From JACVRW01 sp963751835 (GTDB lineage Bacteria > Actinomycetota > Thermoleophilia > Solirubrobacterales > Thermoleophilaceae): a stretch of DNA of 64,000 nt. The stretch is taken from assembly GCA_963751835.1 (NCBI GenBank), contig CAVVWD010000022.1, forward strand, positions 234,942-298,941, read 5' to 3'. The stretch's first letter is position 1. Each line of letters starts with the position of its first letter. Under the pieces are notes generated by a model. The model worked only from the letters and a program-made list of their open reading frames with translations, ran no database searches and had not been told where the DNA came from. Made by a program: the position numbers and the translations under genes. Shown one piece after another: positions 17,594 to 26,133 of this stretch.

Positions 17594-18967
17594 GTGGCCG
17601 AGCGGCTCCTGTTTGTGACCGGCAAGCTGGCCGCGCCGGCCTTGCGTAACACGCTCGACCGCGCGGAGCTGCCGTTCGAGTACGAGGTCGCAGTCATGAA
17701 GATCACGGTCGCCGCGCTGATGACCACGACCTGGATCGCGCGCTTCCTCGAACCCCCCGAGGGGGTCACGAAGATCATGATCCCCGGCCTCTGCGAGGGA
17801 GAGACCGACGTCCTGGCCGAGCGCTTCGCGATTCCAGTGGAGAAGGGCCCCGCCGACCTCAAGCAGCTGCCGAGCTGGTTCGGGCAGGCCGACGCGCGCG
17901 CGAGCTACGGCCGGCGCGATATCCGCGTCTTCGCGGAGATCAACCACGTGCCGAGGCTGAGCCGCGAGCGAATCCTCGAGGTCGCGGGCTACTACCGCGA
18001 CGCCGGCGCGGACGTCATCGACCTCGGGCTTTCGCTCGAGCGACGCTGGCTCGACGAAGGCCCCACGGTGATCGCCGACCTGCGCGAGCGCGGCTTCGCC
18101 CTGAGCATCGACACGATGGACCGCGACGAGATCCTGATGGCCGACGAGGCGGGCGTCGACTATGTCCTCAGCCTCAACGGGTCCAACCGCGACCTCGCCG
18201 AGCGTCTGCGCGCGACCCCGGTGCTCATCCCCGACACGCCAGAGGATCTCGACAGCCTCGAGGCGACGATCGCCCACCTCGAGAGCCTCGGCAAGCCCTA
18301 CCTCGTCGATCCGATCATCGAGCCGATCGGCACCGGTTTTGCCGCCAGCCTCGGGCGCTACATCGAGGTCCGCCGGCGACATCCCGCAGCGGAGATGTTT
18401 ATGGGGATCGGGAACCTCACCGAGCTGACCGAGGCCGATAGCACGGGGGTGACCGCGATGCTCATCGGCTTCTGCCAGGAGCTTGGCATCCGCAACGTAC
18501 TCACCACCGAGGTCATCGAATGGGCGCACGGCGCCGTCCAAGAGGCGGTGCTCGCGGCGCAGCTGATGCACTTCGCGCAGGAGCAGGGCACGCCGCCCAA
18601 GCACGTCGACGGGCGGCTGCTGACGGTCAAGGACGAGGACTTCCGCCCCTACGCGGAATCCGAGCTGCGCGAGCTGCACGAGCAGGTCACCGACCCGAAC
18701 TTCCGCATCTTCGCCGACAGCGACTGGATCTACGTCTTCAACGCCGAGCTCTTCGTCAAGGGCACCGACTTCAACGAGATCTTCGACCAGCTCGGAGTCG
18801 ACGAGCCGACGCACGCCTTCTACCTCGGCAAGGAGCTGATGAAGGCCACGATCGCGCGCGCCCTGCGTAAGAACTACCGCCAGGAGTCGCCCCTCGACTG
18901 GGGCTACATGACCTTCGAGGAGCCGCGCCGGGAGCGCGTCCGGCTGACCGCTCGGCTGAAAAAGTAG
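17594..18967 (+). CDS. Dihydropteroate synthase-related protein (DUF6513-like)
   Basis: A 457-residue protein with an N-terminal domain (LLFVTGKLAAPALRNTL) joined to a pterin-binding TIM barrel: RVFAEINHV near residue 115, GADVIDLGLS, FALSIDTMDRDEI, VLSLNGSN and PYLVDPIIEPIG. This architecture is the DHPS-like protein of H4MPT clusters in methylotrophs and methanogens, thought to couple the pterin with the beta-RFA moiety. It follows the PCD-like gene by 27 nt and precedes xoxF. Confidence 0.87.
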   Translation: MAERLLFVTGKLAAPALRNTLDRAELPFEYEVAVMKITVAALMTTTWIARFLEPPEGVTKIMIPGLCEGETDVLAERFAIPVEKGPADLKQLPSWFGQADARASYGRRDIRVFAEINHVPRLSRERILEVAGYYRDAGADVIDLGLSLERRWLDEGPTVIADLRERGFALSIDTMDRDEILMADEAGVDYVLSLNGSNRDLAERLRATPVLIPDTPEDLDSLEATIAHLESLGKPYLVDPIIEPIGTGFAASLGRYIEVRRRHPAAEMFMGIGNLTELTEADSTGVTAMLIGFCQELGIRNVLTTEVIEWAHGAVQEAVLAAQLMHFAQEQGTPPKHVDGRLLTVKDEDFRPYAESELRELHEQVTDPNFRIFADSDWIYVFNAELFVKGTDFNEIFDQLGVDEPTHAFYLGKELMKATIARALRKNYRQESPLDWGYMTFEEPRRERVRLTARLKK

Positions 18968-19009
18968 TAAGCTCGCGCGCGCCCAAAATCGGACCAGAGG
19001 GAGGAGCGC

Positions 19010-19444
19010 GTGGCCGACGTAGCGGACCTGGAGAAGCAAAACGGGGTGACCCTCGGTCGAATACTCGGCCGGACGAGCGTCGGAGAGGCCGAGGAGGGCT
19101 CCGACGGCAAGATGACCGCCACCGTCAGGATCCCGGAGGACGAGCTGGTCTATGAGCCCGGGGTCCTCGTCCTGCCCCACGGGGGCGTGCTCGAGCTCAC
19201 GCTCATCAACGACGACAAGAACACCCACTGCGCGGTCCTGCCGAGCAATGGCGACACCCAGTTCATCTGGCTGGTGAATCATTCGAAGGGCACGGCCACT
19301 CTCGAGCTCGACGGACCGGGGTACTACTGGTACGGCTCCACGACCGGCAACGACGAGGGCCGGGGCCTCACCGGCGCGATCGTCGTGGGCGGGGACGTAC
19401 CGGACGAGGCTCGCCTCGACCGCCCGCCCCAACCCCAACCGTAG
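19010..19444 (+). CDS. MSMEG_3727 family PQQ-associated cupredoxin-like protein
   Basis: A 144-residue protein that in actinobacteria sits next to PQQ alcohol dehydrogenases. It has a cupredoxin-like beta pattern (VLVLPHGGVLELTLINDD, NTHCAVLPSNG with possible His/Cys ligands, LDGPGYYWYGSTTG). No signal peptide is visible, in line with XoxF beside it. A good ribosome site (GAGGGAGGAG) precedes the GTG. The role may be electron transfer or assembly for XoxF (inference). Confidence 0.82.
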   Translation: MADVADLEKQNGVTLGRILGRTSVGEAEEGSDGKMTATVRIPEDELVYEPGVLVLPHGGVLELTLINDDKNTHCAVLPSNGDTQFIWLVNHSKGTATLELDGPGYYWYGSTTGNDEGRGLTGAIVVGGDVPDEARLDRPPQPQP

Positions 19445-19480
19445 ACCGCTCGCCAGGCTCACCGTCGAAAGGAGCACTCG

Positions 19481-21170
19481 ATGGCAACCGAGTACGTAGA
19501 CGCAGGAACCGCCATCCCCTACGCAACCCTGAGCACCTCGGTCGGCAAAGCGCCGCCGGTCGCCAAGGGCGTCACCTACGACCGGATTCTCAACGCCCGC
19601 GACGAACCGCAGAACTGGCTGACCTATTACGGCGCCTACAACGCGCAGCGCTACAGCCCGCTCGACCAGATCAACGCAAGCAACGTCGGGCAACTCACTC
19701 CGCAGTGGGTGTTCCAGGCCGGCAATGTCGGCCTGCGCCCGGGCGCGACGACCTACGCGTGGGAGGCCTCGCCGCTCATCGTGGACGGGGTCATGTTCGT
19801 CTCCGGCTGGGACGGCCAGTGCTGGGCCCTCGACGCGACGAACGGGCAGGAGCTGTGGCGCTACAGGCACGCGTCCCCGTTCGACGTATCGCTGTGCTGC
19901 GGCAACGTCAACCGCGGGGTCGCCGTCGCCGAGGGCAAGGTCTTCATGACCACCCTGAACGCCCACGTGATCGCGCTCGACGCCGAGACCGGCAAGAAGA
20001 TCTGGGACAAGCCCTTCGGCGATGTGCGGGCCGGCGAGAGCGCCACCGTCGCTCCCCTGGTCGTGAAGGACATGGTCATCGTCGGGAGCTCCGGCGGCGA
20101 GTTCGGCGTGCGCGGCCACACCGACGCGTTCAATCGCGAGAGCGGGGAGCACGTCTGGCGCTGCTACATGATCCCGAAGCCCGGAGAGCCGGGCTCCGAG
20201 ACCTGGCCGGCGGACGGCGAGGCCTGGCAGCGGGGCGGCGCGAACTGCTGGATCACGCCCAGCTACGACCCGGACCTGAACCTCCTGTACTACGGGACCG
20301 GCAATCCGTGTCCCGACTTCGACGGAGGGGTCCGCGAGGGCGACAACCTCTTCACCGATTCCGGTGTCGCCGTGGACGCCGACACCGGCGAGATCAAGGC
20401 GCACTTCCAGTACACCCCGCACGACCTGTGGGACTACGACTCCGTGATGGAGCACCTCCTGTTCGACCTCGATGGGCAGAAGCTGGCCGCCCACTTCGAC
20501 AAGAACGGGTTCATGTACATCCTGGACCGCACGGACATGTCGGCGGTCCGGGTGGCGCCGTTCGTCGACCGCATCGACTGGGGCGAGGTCGACGAGAAGG
20601 GCAACGTGACGCCGAAGGTCTACCCCGACAAGGAGGGCGACCCGGTCCACTTCTGGCCGGGGCCTGCCGGCGCGAAGGAATGGACGCACGCGTGCTACAG
20701 CCCGGATACCGAGCTCCTCTACGTCCCGGTGCAGGACGTCGGTGCGACGGCCACGCGGCGGCGCAGGGAGTTCAAGGAGAGCATCCCGTACTGGGGCGCG
20801 GGCGTCGCCGTGGACGGCGACGACCAGACCGGCTACGTGAGCGCCTACGATCCGCGCACGGGCCAGGAGCGCTGGCGCTGGACCGACGACCTGTGCATGT
20901 GCTCGTCGCTGCTGGCCACGGGCGGCAACCTCGTGTTCGGCGGGGAGCCCAGCGGGGAGTTCAACGCGTGGGACGCCGAGCAGCGGTGACCTGCTGTGGC
21001 AGTTCCAGTGCGGCAGCGGCCACCACAGCAGCCCGTCGAGCTACAGCGTCGACGGACGGCAGTACGTCGTCGCGCCGAGCGGCTGGGGCGGTTGGGCCGA
21101 GGGGTTCCTGCCCAAGATGCTCGGGTCGTCCCACGGCAGCGCGCTGTTCGCCTTCGCGCTGCCGGAGTAG
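19481..21170 (+). CDS. xoxF: XoxF-type PQQ methanol dehydrogenase (frameshifted near C-end)
   Basis: An eight-bladed propeller that oxidises methanol with PQQ. The vicinal disulfide CC is at 139-140 (SLCCGNVNRG), Glu in GGEFGV (207), Asn in YGTGNPCP (275), and catalytic Asp318 is followed by Asp320 in WDYD; the extra Asp is the lanthanide signature that MxaF lacks. One surplus C at 20981 truncates the frame at 20989; the second frame supplies AESGDLLWQFQCGSG and the end FAFALPE, giving 562 residues. The N-terminus (MATEYVDAG) has no signal peptide. AAAGGAG ribosome site; no xoxG or xoxJ follow. Confidence 0.93.
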
Positions 21171-21215
21171 GGGCGCTGCAATCGCTAGCTCACTAATCAG
21201 GGTCTGGAGTTGAGA

Positions 21216-21722
21216 ATGGGTTTCTTGCTTCTAGGTATCGACAGCTTCATCGCCTGCATGGCCATCGGAGCGATCGTCGACAAACGGTGGCGCCTGCCGC
21301 TCGCCGCGGTGTTCGGCGTCGCCGACGGAGCCGCATTCCTGATCGGGGCGGGCCTCGGTTGGACGATCTCGGCGGGCGTGACCGAGGTCCTGGAGGTCGG
21401 GACGCTGGCCGCCTTGGGGCTCTGGCTGATCGTCGTCGCCGCCGGGACGCGGCGAGTGGCCGATCTCTGGCCGCTGTGGGTCCTGCCGCTCGCGCTGACC
21501 ATGGACAACCTCGCCTACGGTGTGGCCAGCGACTATTCGGGCTCGCTTCTCGGGCACGCCGCGGAGCAGGCCGCGTCGAGTGCGCTGCTTGCCGCTCGCG
21601 GGGCTGTATGCGGCCGGCTTGCTCCCGCGCCTGGTCCCGGCGATGGAGCGTCGGGTTGTCGCAGTCCGGTTCGCCGGAGCCGCTCTGCTGTCGCGACTGG
21701 CGGGTTCCTATTGCTCGGTTGA
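21216..21722 (+). CDS. MntP/YtaF-like polytopic membrane protein (frameshifted)
   Basis: An integral membrane protein of about 168 residues with roughly five or six hydrophobic helices: MGFLLLGIDSFIACMAIGAI, WTISAGVTEVLEVGTLAALG, LPLALTMDNLAYGVAS (DN motif like MntP-type exporters) and a C-terminal ATGGFLLLG. An insertion near 21583 and a compensating deletion near 21680 are needed to join the three frames. It lies between xoxF and pqqA. Cation export is suggested by similarity; a lanthanide or metal role is only a guess. Confidence 0.6.
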   Translation: MGFLLLGIDSFIACMAIGAIVDKRWRLPLAAVFGVADGAAFLIGAGLGWTISAGVTEVLEVGTLAALGLWLIVVAAGTRRVADLWPLWVLPLALTMDNLAYGVASDYSGSLLGHAAEQAASSALLAARGAVCGRLAPAPGPGDGASGCRSPVRRSRSAVATGGFLLLG

Positions 21723-21774
21723 TCGTTCCCTAAGGTACGCCTACGTATACCCCAAACAGGAGGGGTTCTATGAT

Positions 21775-21913
21775 TTGGATAAGCCGGAGATTAAGCTCGC
21801 CGACCTTGGTTCCGAGGTGACAAGCGGCCCGACCCGTCCTCACGTGGACCAAGCCCGAGTTCGAGTTCGTCGACCTCTGCTGCGAGGTCACGCTCTACCT
21901 GTACCACGAGTAG
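21775..21913 (+). CDS. pqqA: PQQ precursor peptide, with duplicated PqqA-like segment
   Basis: The second half ends WTKPEFEFVDLCCEVTLYLYHE, with the Glu-x3-Tyr pair that PqqE and later enzymes cross-link into PQQ. The first half carries a diverged copy, DKPEIKLADLGSEVT, where Tyr is Gly. The copies (21781-21822 and 21851-21892) match at 30 of 42 nt but are offset by 70 nt, so one extra base puts them out of frame; removing it gives one 45-residue peptide. A strong AGGAGGGG lies 9 nt before the TTG at 21775; an ATG at 21770 is out of frame with copy 1. Confidence 0.75.
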
Positions 21914-21974
21914 TGCAACGGTCCGGCGTGGCCTCAGGCGGCTTGCCTGAGGCCGCGTCCTGATCGTCCGTCTC

Positions 21975-22874
21975 GTGCGCGTTCGTATTCTCGGCTCGGC
22001 CGCCGGCGGGGGGTTTCCGCAGTGGAACTGCCACTGCGAGACGTGCGAGGCGGCACGCGCGGGCGTGCGGGCGCGACCTCGCACGCAGTCGTCGCTGGCG
22101 ATCCGTGGTGGCGAGGGGCCGTGGTTTCTCGTAAACGCCTCGCCGGACGCGCGCCAGCAGCTCGAGGCGCTCGCACCCGAGCAGGTCGGACGGCGTTCGC
22201 GCGCCGCCGATCGCGGGCGTGCTGCTGACCGATGCGGAGATCGACCATACGGCCGGGCTCCTGCTCCTGCGTGAGTCGCAGGCGCCGGTGCGCGTCTTCG
22301 GCGATCAGGGAGTCGAGCAGGCGCTGAGGCGCGGGTATCCGGTGTTGGAGATCTTGGAGCGCTACTGCGGGGCCGAGTGGCAGACGCTGGAACCAGGGCA
22401 GGCGAGGCCGCTCGAGGGGTCGAGCCTCACGGTCGAGCCGTTCGAGGCAGGCGGCGACGCGCCGCGCTACCTGGACGGGTCGGGCGTGGAGCTTCAGGCC
22501 AGTGGGTTCGTCTTCCGCGACAGCGCGAGTGGCGGCGTCGTGACGTACGCGCCCGGCCTGGCCCGACTGGACGACGGCGTGCTCAGCCGGCTCGCCGCAA
22601 GCGACGTCGTGCTCGTCGACGGAACCTTCTGGCGCGACGACGAGCTCGCCCGCCTCGGCATCTCGGAGCGCAGTGCGCGCGACATGGGACACCTGCCGCT
22701 CTCCGGCCCCGGCGGGACGCTCGAGGCGCTTGCGCGGCTTGAGCGGACCGCGCAAGGTGCTCGTCCACATCAACAACACGAACCCGATCCTGCTCGAGGA
22801 CTCCCCCGAGCGGGAGGCGGTCCGACGGCGCGGGCGTCGAAGTTGCCTACGATGGCCTCGAGATCGAGCTATGA
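21975..22874 (+). CDS. pqqB: PqqB, metallo-beta-lactamase-fold PQQ biosynthesis protein (three frameshifts)
   Basis: PqqB hydroxylates the cross-linked peptide tyrosine. The pieces are clear: RILGSAAGGGFPQWNCHCE at the N-terminus, VLLTDAEIDHTAGLL (metal site), RDMGHLPLSGPGG and KVLVHINNTNPILLEDSPER. Three single-base insertions, near 22186, 22735 and 22829, split it over all three frames; removing all three gives exactly 298 residues, the normal length. GTG start; its stop overlaps pqqC (ATGA). Confidence 0.88.
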
Positions 22875-23608
22875 CCGAGACCGCCACGAGACCGACGAGC
22901 GAGCGCGCGCCGTGGCCGCCCGAGGAGTTCATCGCCCAGCTGCGCGCCCAGGGGACGCGCTACCACAACCTGCACCCCTTCCACAGACGAATGGACGCGG
23001 GAGAGCTCACGCGCGAGGAGCTGCAGCGGTGGGTCGCGAACCGCTTCTACTACCAGAAGTGCATCCCGTTGAAGGACGCGGCGATCCTGTCGAACTGCCC
23101 CGAGGTCGAGGTCCGGCGGGAGTGGATCGGGCGCATCATCGACCACGACGGCACGACCGACGGAACGGGCGGCATCGAGTCGTGGCTGCGGCTCGGCGAG
23201 GCGCTCGGCGTCTCGCGGGAAGAACTGGTGTCGGAGCGGCGCGTCCTCCCCGCGGTGCGCTACGCAGTCGACGCCTATGTGAACTTCGCGCGCCAGAAGC
23301 CGTGGATCGAGGCGGTCGCGTCCTCGCTCACCGAGCTCTTCGGGCCGGCCGCGATCCGCGTACGGCTCGAGGCGCTCGAGCGGCACTACGAGTGGATCGA
23401 CCCCGCCGGGCTCGAGTACTTCCGGACACGGCTCGTGCAGGCGCCACGCGACGCGCAGTACGCGCTCGACCTCACCGTCGAGCGCTGCCGAACGCGCGAG
23501 CAGCAGGAGGCTGCCGTCGCCGCGCTCCGCTTCAAGACGGAGATGCTGTGGGCGCAGCTCGAGGCAATCGAACGCGGCGACACGCAGCCGCCGGGGCCGG
23601 ACGCTTGA
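22871..23608 (+). CDS. pqqC: Pyrroloquinoline-quinone synthase PqqC
   Basis: PqqC performs the final ring closure and eight-electron oxidation to PQQ without a metal. The intact 245-residue helical protein shows YHNLHPFHRRMDAGEL near residue 32, NRFYYQKCIPLKDAAILSN, IDHDG and RFKTEMLWAQLEAIE at the end. It overlaps pqqB by 4 nt and pqqD by 4 nt (TTGA). Confidence 0.96.
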   Translation: MTETATRPTSERAPWPPEEFIAQLRAQGTRYHNLHPFHRRMDAGELTREELQRWVANRFYYQKCIPLKDAAILSNCPEVEVRREWIGRIIDHDGTTDGTGGIESWLRLGEALGVSREELVSERRVLPAVRYAVDAYVNFARQKPWIEAVASSLTELFGPAAIRVRLEALERHYEWIDPAGLEYFRTRLVQAPRDAQYALDLTVERCRTREQQEAAVAALRFKTEMLWAQLEAIERGDTQPPGPDA

Positions 23609-23868
23609 CTCGCCCACGCCTCGTCACCGGCGCGCGGCTGCAGTACGACGACGTGCGCGAGGAGCACGTGCTGCTGGTGCCGGAGGGCGCCGTGCGGCTC
23701 AACCCCACCGCGGCGGCGGTGCTCGAGCTGTGCGACGGGGAGCGCTCCGTCGACGAGATCGTCAGCACCCTCTCGGCGCGCTACGAGGGCTCCGATCTGC
23801 GCGACGACGTCCAGGGGCTGGTCGACGGCCTGACCCAGAGAGGACTGGTGGTCGATGCAGCAGCCTAG
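23605..23868 (+). CDS. pqqD: PQQ peptide chaperone PqqD
   Basis: PqqD is the RiPP recognition element that presents PqqA to PqqE. The 87-residue product has the winged-helix pattern RLVTGARLQYD, HVLLVPEGAVRLNPTAAAVLELCDG and VDEIVSTLSARY. TTG start overlapping the pqqC stop; the end overlaps pqqE by 14 nt. Confidence 0.93.
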   Translation: MTRPRLVTGARLQYDDVREEHVLLVPEGAVRLNPTAAAVLELCDGERSVDEIVSTLSARYEGSDLRDDVQGLVDGLTQRGLVVDAAA

Positions 23869-24953
23869 GCCCGCCACGCTGATCGCCGAGCTCTCCTACC
23901 AGTGCCCGCTCCACTGCCCGTACTGCTCGAACCCGCTCGACATCGGCCACGAGAAGTACCGCCAGGAGCTCGAGACCGAGCACTGGACCCGCACCTTCCG
24001 GGAGGCGCGGGCGCTCGGCGTCCTGCAGCTCGCGCTCACGGGCGGCGAGCCGATGCTGCGCCGCGATCTCGTCGAGCTCTGCGCGGGCTCGCGCGACGCC
24101 GGCCTCTACTCGTCGCTCATCACCGCCGGGATCCACTTCACCCGCGAGCGTGGGGAGGCGCTGAAGTCAGCCGGGCTCGACCACGTGCAGATCTCGATCC
24201 AGAGCCCCGACCCGGAGGACAACGACCGCATCGCCGGGAACAGGTCGTTCGAGAAGAAGGTCGCGGCGGCGCGAGTCGTCGAAGGAGCTCGACTTCCCGC
24301 TGACGATCAACTGCGTCCTGCACCGGCAGAACCTCGACCGGATCGAGGAGCTGCTCGATCTCGCGCTCGACCTCGGGGCGCAGCGTCTCGAGCTTGCGAA
24401 CACCCAGTACTACGGCTGGGCGGTGCCGAACCAGGATGCGCTCATGCCGTCCTGGGAGCAGCTCCAGCGGGCGGAGGAGGCAGTCCAGCGCTTCCGCGAG
24501 CGAGTTGGCCCGAGCGTCGACGTCCTCTGGGTGCTTCCCGACTTCTACGAGGATCTGCCGAAGCCGTGCATGGGCGGGTGGGGCCGGACGGCGATCGTGG
24601 TCGCTCCGAACGGCGATGTGTTGCCCTGCCAGGCGGCCTCGACGATCCCGGGGCTCGAGTTCGCCAACGTCCGCGAGCATCCGCTCGAGTGGATCTGGAG
24701 CGAGTCCGACGCCTTTACGCGCTTCCGCGGGACGGACTGGATGCAGGAGCCTTGCCGGACGTGCCCGCTCGGACGACAGGAGGTGGACTTCGGCGGCTGC
24801 CGCTGCCAGGCGCTGCGACTCACGGGCGACGCGGCCGCCACGGATCCGGTTTGCCGGTTCTCGCCGCATCACGACCGCGTGGTCTCGGCACGCGAGTCGG
24901 CGCAGACCGACCAGTTCGTCTATCGCGCGATAAAGCGGCCGGCGCGCGTCTGA
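23855..24953 (+). CDS. pqqE: Radical SAM PqqA-crosslinking enzyme PqqE (frameshifted)
   Basis: PqqE links Glu and Tyr of PqqA by radical SAM chemistry. The N-terminus has the cluster motif CPLHCPYCSNPL (residues 18-29) and LALTGGEPMLR; the C-terminal SPASM region has PNGDVLPCQAA and CRTCPLGRQEVDFGGCRCQA. One surplus G at 24281 separates the halves (VV then KELDFPLTINCVLH); the repaired protein is 365 residues, the usual length. Confidence 0.93.
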
Positions 24954-24961
24954 CGGTCCCG

Positions 24962-25807
24962 CTACGCCGCCGCGTGCGCCTCGATCAGCCCGACGGCCGC
25001 CAGCCGGCGATGACACATGTCCGCGATGTGCTCACGCGTGGCCGGGGTGATGGCGTCACCCCAGGCCTCGGTGGCGTCCTTGGCGCGCTCTAGCAGATCG
25101 TCGAGGAGATCTCGGGAGGGCCGCGCCTCGATCAGGCAGCGCAGACCGAAGCCGATGTGCCACCGCTCATCGAGCTCGACGCGCTCGACGCCCTCGCGCA
25201 CCCCGGGCAGGGCGCCGTCGGCCAGGTCTTCGCGCAGCGCGTGATGCGCGGCATCGAAGATGATCCCCTCGAGCACCATGTGGTAGAGGGAGACGCCCTC
25301 GGCCAACCCGGTGCGGCCTGCCGCCAGTTCCGCGGCCATCGCCGGCAGCCGCACCTCGAAGAGCTCGAGCACCGCGGGCGGGACGTGGGGCCGGGCCGCT
25401 TCGCGCCGCTCGGCCGGGGTGGCTCCGGGCAGCCCGAGCACCTCGGCGGCGATGCGGTCGAAGAACAGCGCGTGGCGATCCTCGTCGCGGCGCTGCAGGA
25501 AGAAGACCCAGGCCACCAAGCTCTCCTGTGAGGCCAAAGTCGCCTCCCTGGCCACGTCGGCGAACGGCGTGATGTGCTCGGAGACCGCGTTCTCGGCCAC
25601 ACAGAAGCCGGCGAAAAGAGTCATGAGGCGGCGGCGACGCTCAGCTGGGAGCTCCGGCCACGCGCGCGCGTCCCGGGTGAGGTCGATGGCCGCCGGGTTC
25701 CACTGCAGGCGGGCCACGACCTTGGAGAAAAAGCTGGGCCAGAAGCTGCGTTTTGGTTGGAGGAAGAGCCCGCCCACCGAACCCTCCCAGAGCTGCTGGT
25801 CGGCCAT
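24962..25807 (-). CDS. R2-like ferritin-fold diiron protein
   Basis: A 281-residue protein similar to ribonucleotide reductase small subunits and R2-like oxidases. The metal-ligand pattern is visible: AENAVSEHITPF near residue 73, RRDEDRHALFF near 107, EGIIFDAAHHAL and VELDERWHIGFG. No R1 subunit is nearby, and the radical-Tyr region cannot be confirmed by eye, so an oxidase is as likely as a reductase. It converges with pqqE, leaving 8 nt between the stops. Confidence 0.75.
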   Translation of the reverse strand: MADQQLWEGSVGGLFLQPKRSFWPSFFSKVVARLQWNPAAIDLTRDARAWPELPAERRRRLMTLFAGFCVAENAVSEHITPFADVAREATLASQESLVAWVFFLQRRDEDRHALFFDRIAAEVLGLPGATPAERREAARPHVPPAVLELFEVRLPAMAAELAAGRTGLAEGVSLYHMVLEGIIFDAAHHALREDLADGALPGVREGVERVELDERWHIGFGLRCLIEARPSRDLLDDLLERAKDATEAWGDAITPATREHIADMCHRRLAAVGLIEAHAAA

Positions 25808-25893
25808 AGGGTCGCAAGGGTATCCAGCCGCCGCCCGGCTACAACCACTCGTGCGATGGCCTCACGGTCCGCTCGATATCGTTGGTCGGGCGC

Positions 25894-26133
25894 ATGATCG
25901 AGCGAAGCGCGCTTCTCGGCGGCGACGTCCAGGTGTGGCGTCCGTCGACCCAGCTGAGCCTCTCGCGCGTGGGGGTAACCCGCTTGGAGAAGGTGGTCCG
26001 CGTCCGCTCGAACGGGGCCGAGCAGTTGTTCTACGCGGAGCTCGAGTGCTTCGTCGATCTGGGGCCGGAGCAGAAGGGGGCGCGCATGTCGCGCGAGTGG
26101 CTCGAGGATGTCTCCAGGCCGGGGAAGGCCTAG
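25894..26133 (+). pseudogene. Truncated MptA/FolE2 GTP cyclohydrolase
   Basis: Only about 79 residues, but they match the N-terminal block of MptA/FolE2: DVQVWRPSTQLSLSRVGVTRL, VVRVRSNG, LFYAELECFVDLGPEQKGARMSR. Complete enzymes are about 250-300 residues and need later Cys, Glu and His metal ligands, absent here; the frame then stops and overlaps a methyltransferase. GTP cyclohydrolase starts pterin synthesis, and archaea use MptA for H4MPT, so this may be a relic or a gene truncated by rearrangement or assembly error. Confidence 0.7.

Noticed and set aside
17138..20689. Very long minus-strand open frame (about 1183 codons)
   Set aside because: It is antisense to the PCD, DHPS-like and xoxF genes and arises from their GC-rich codon pattern; it has no family motifs.
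20975..21000. Programmed frameshift or recoding in xoxF
   Set aside because: No slippery heptamer or hairpin is visible, and the same kind of one-base insertion occurs in many unrelated genes here.
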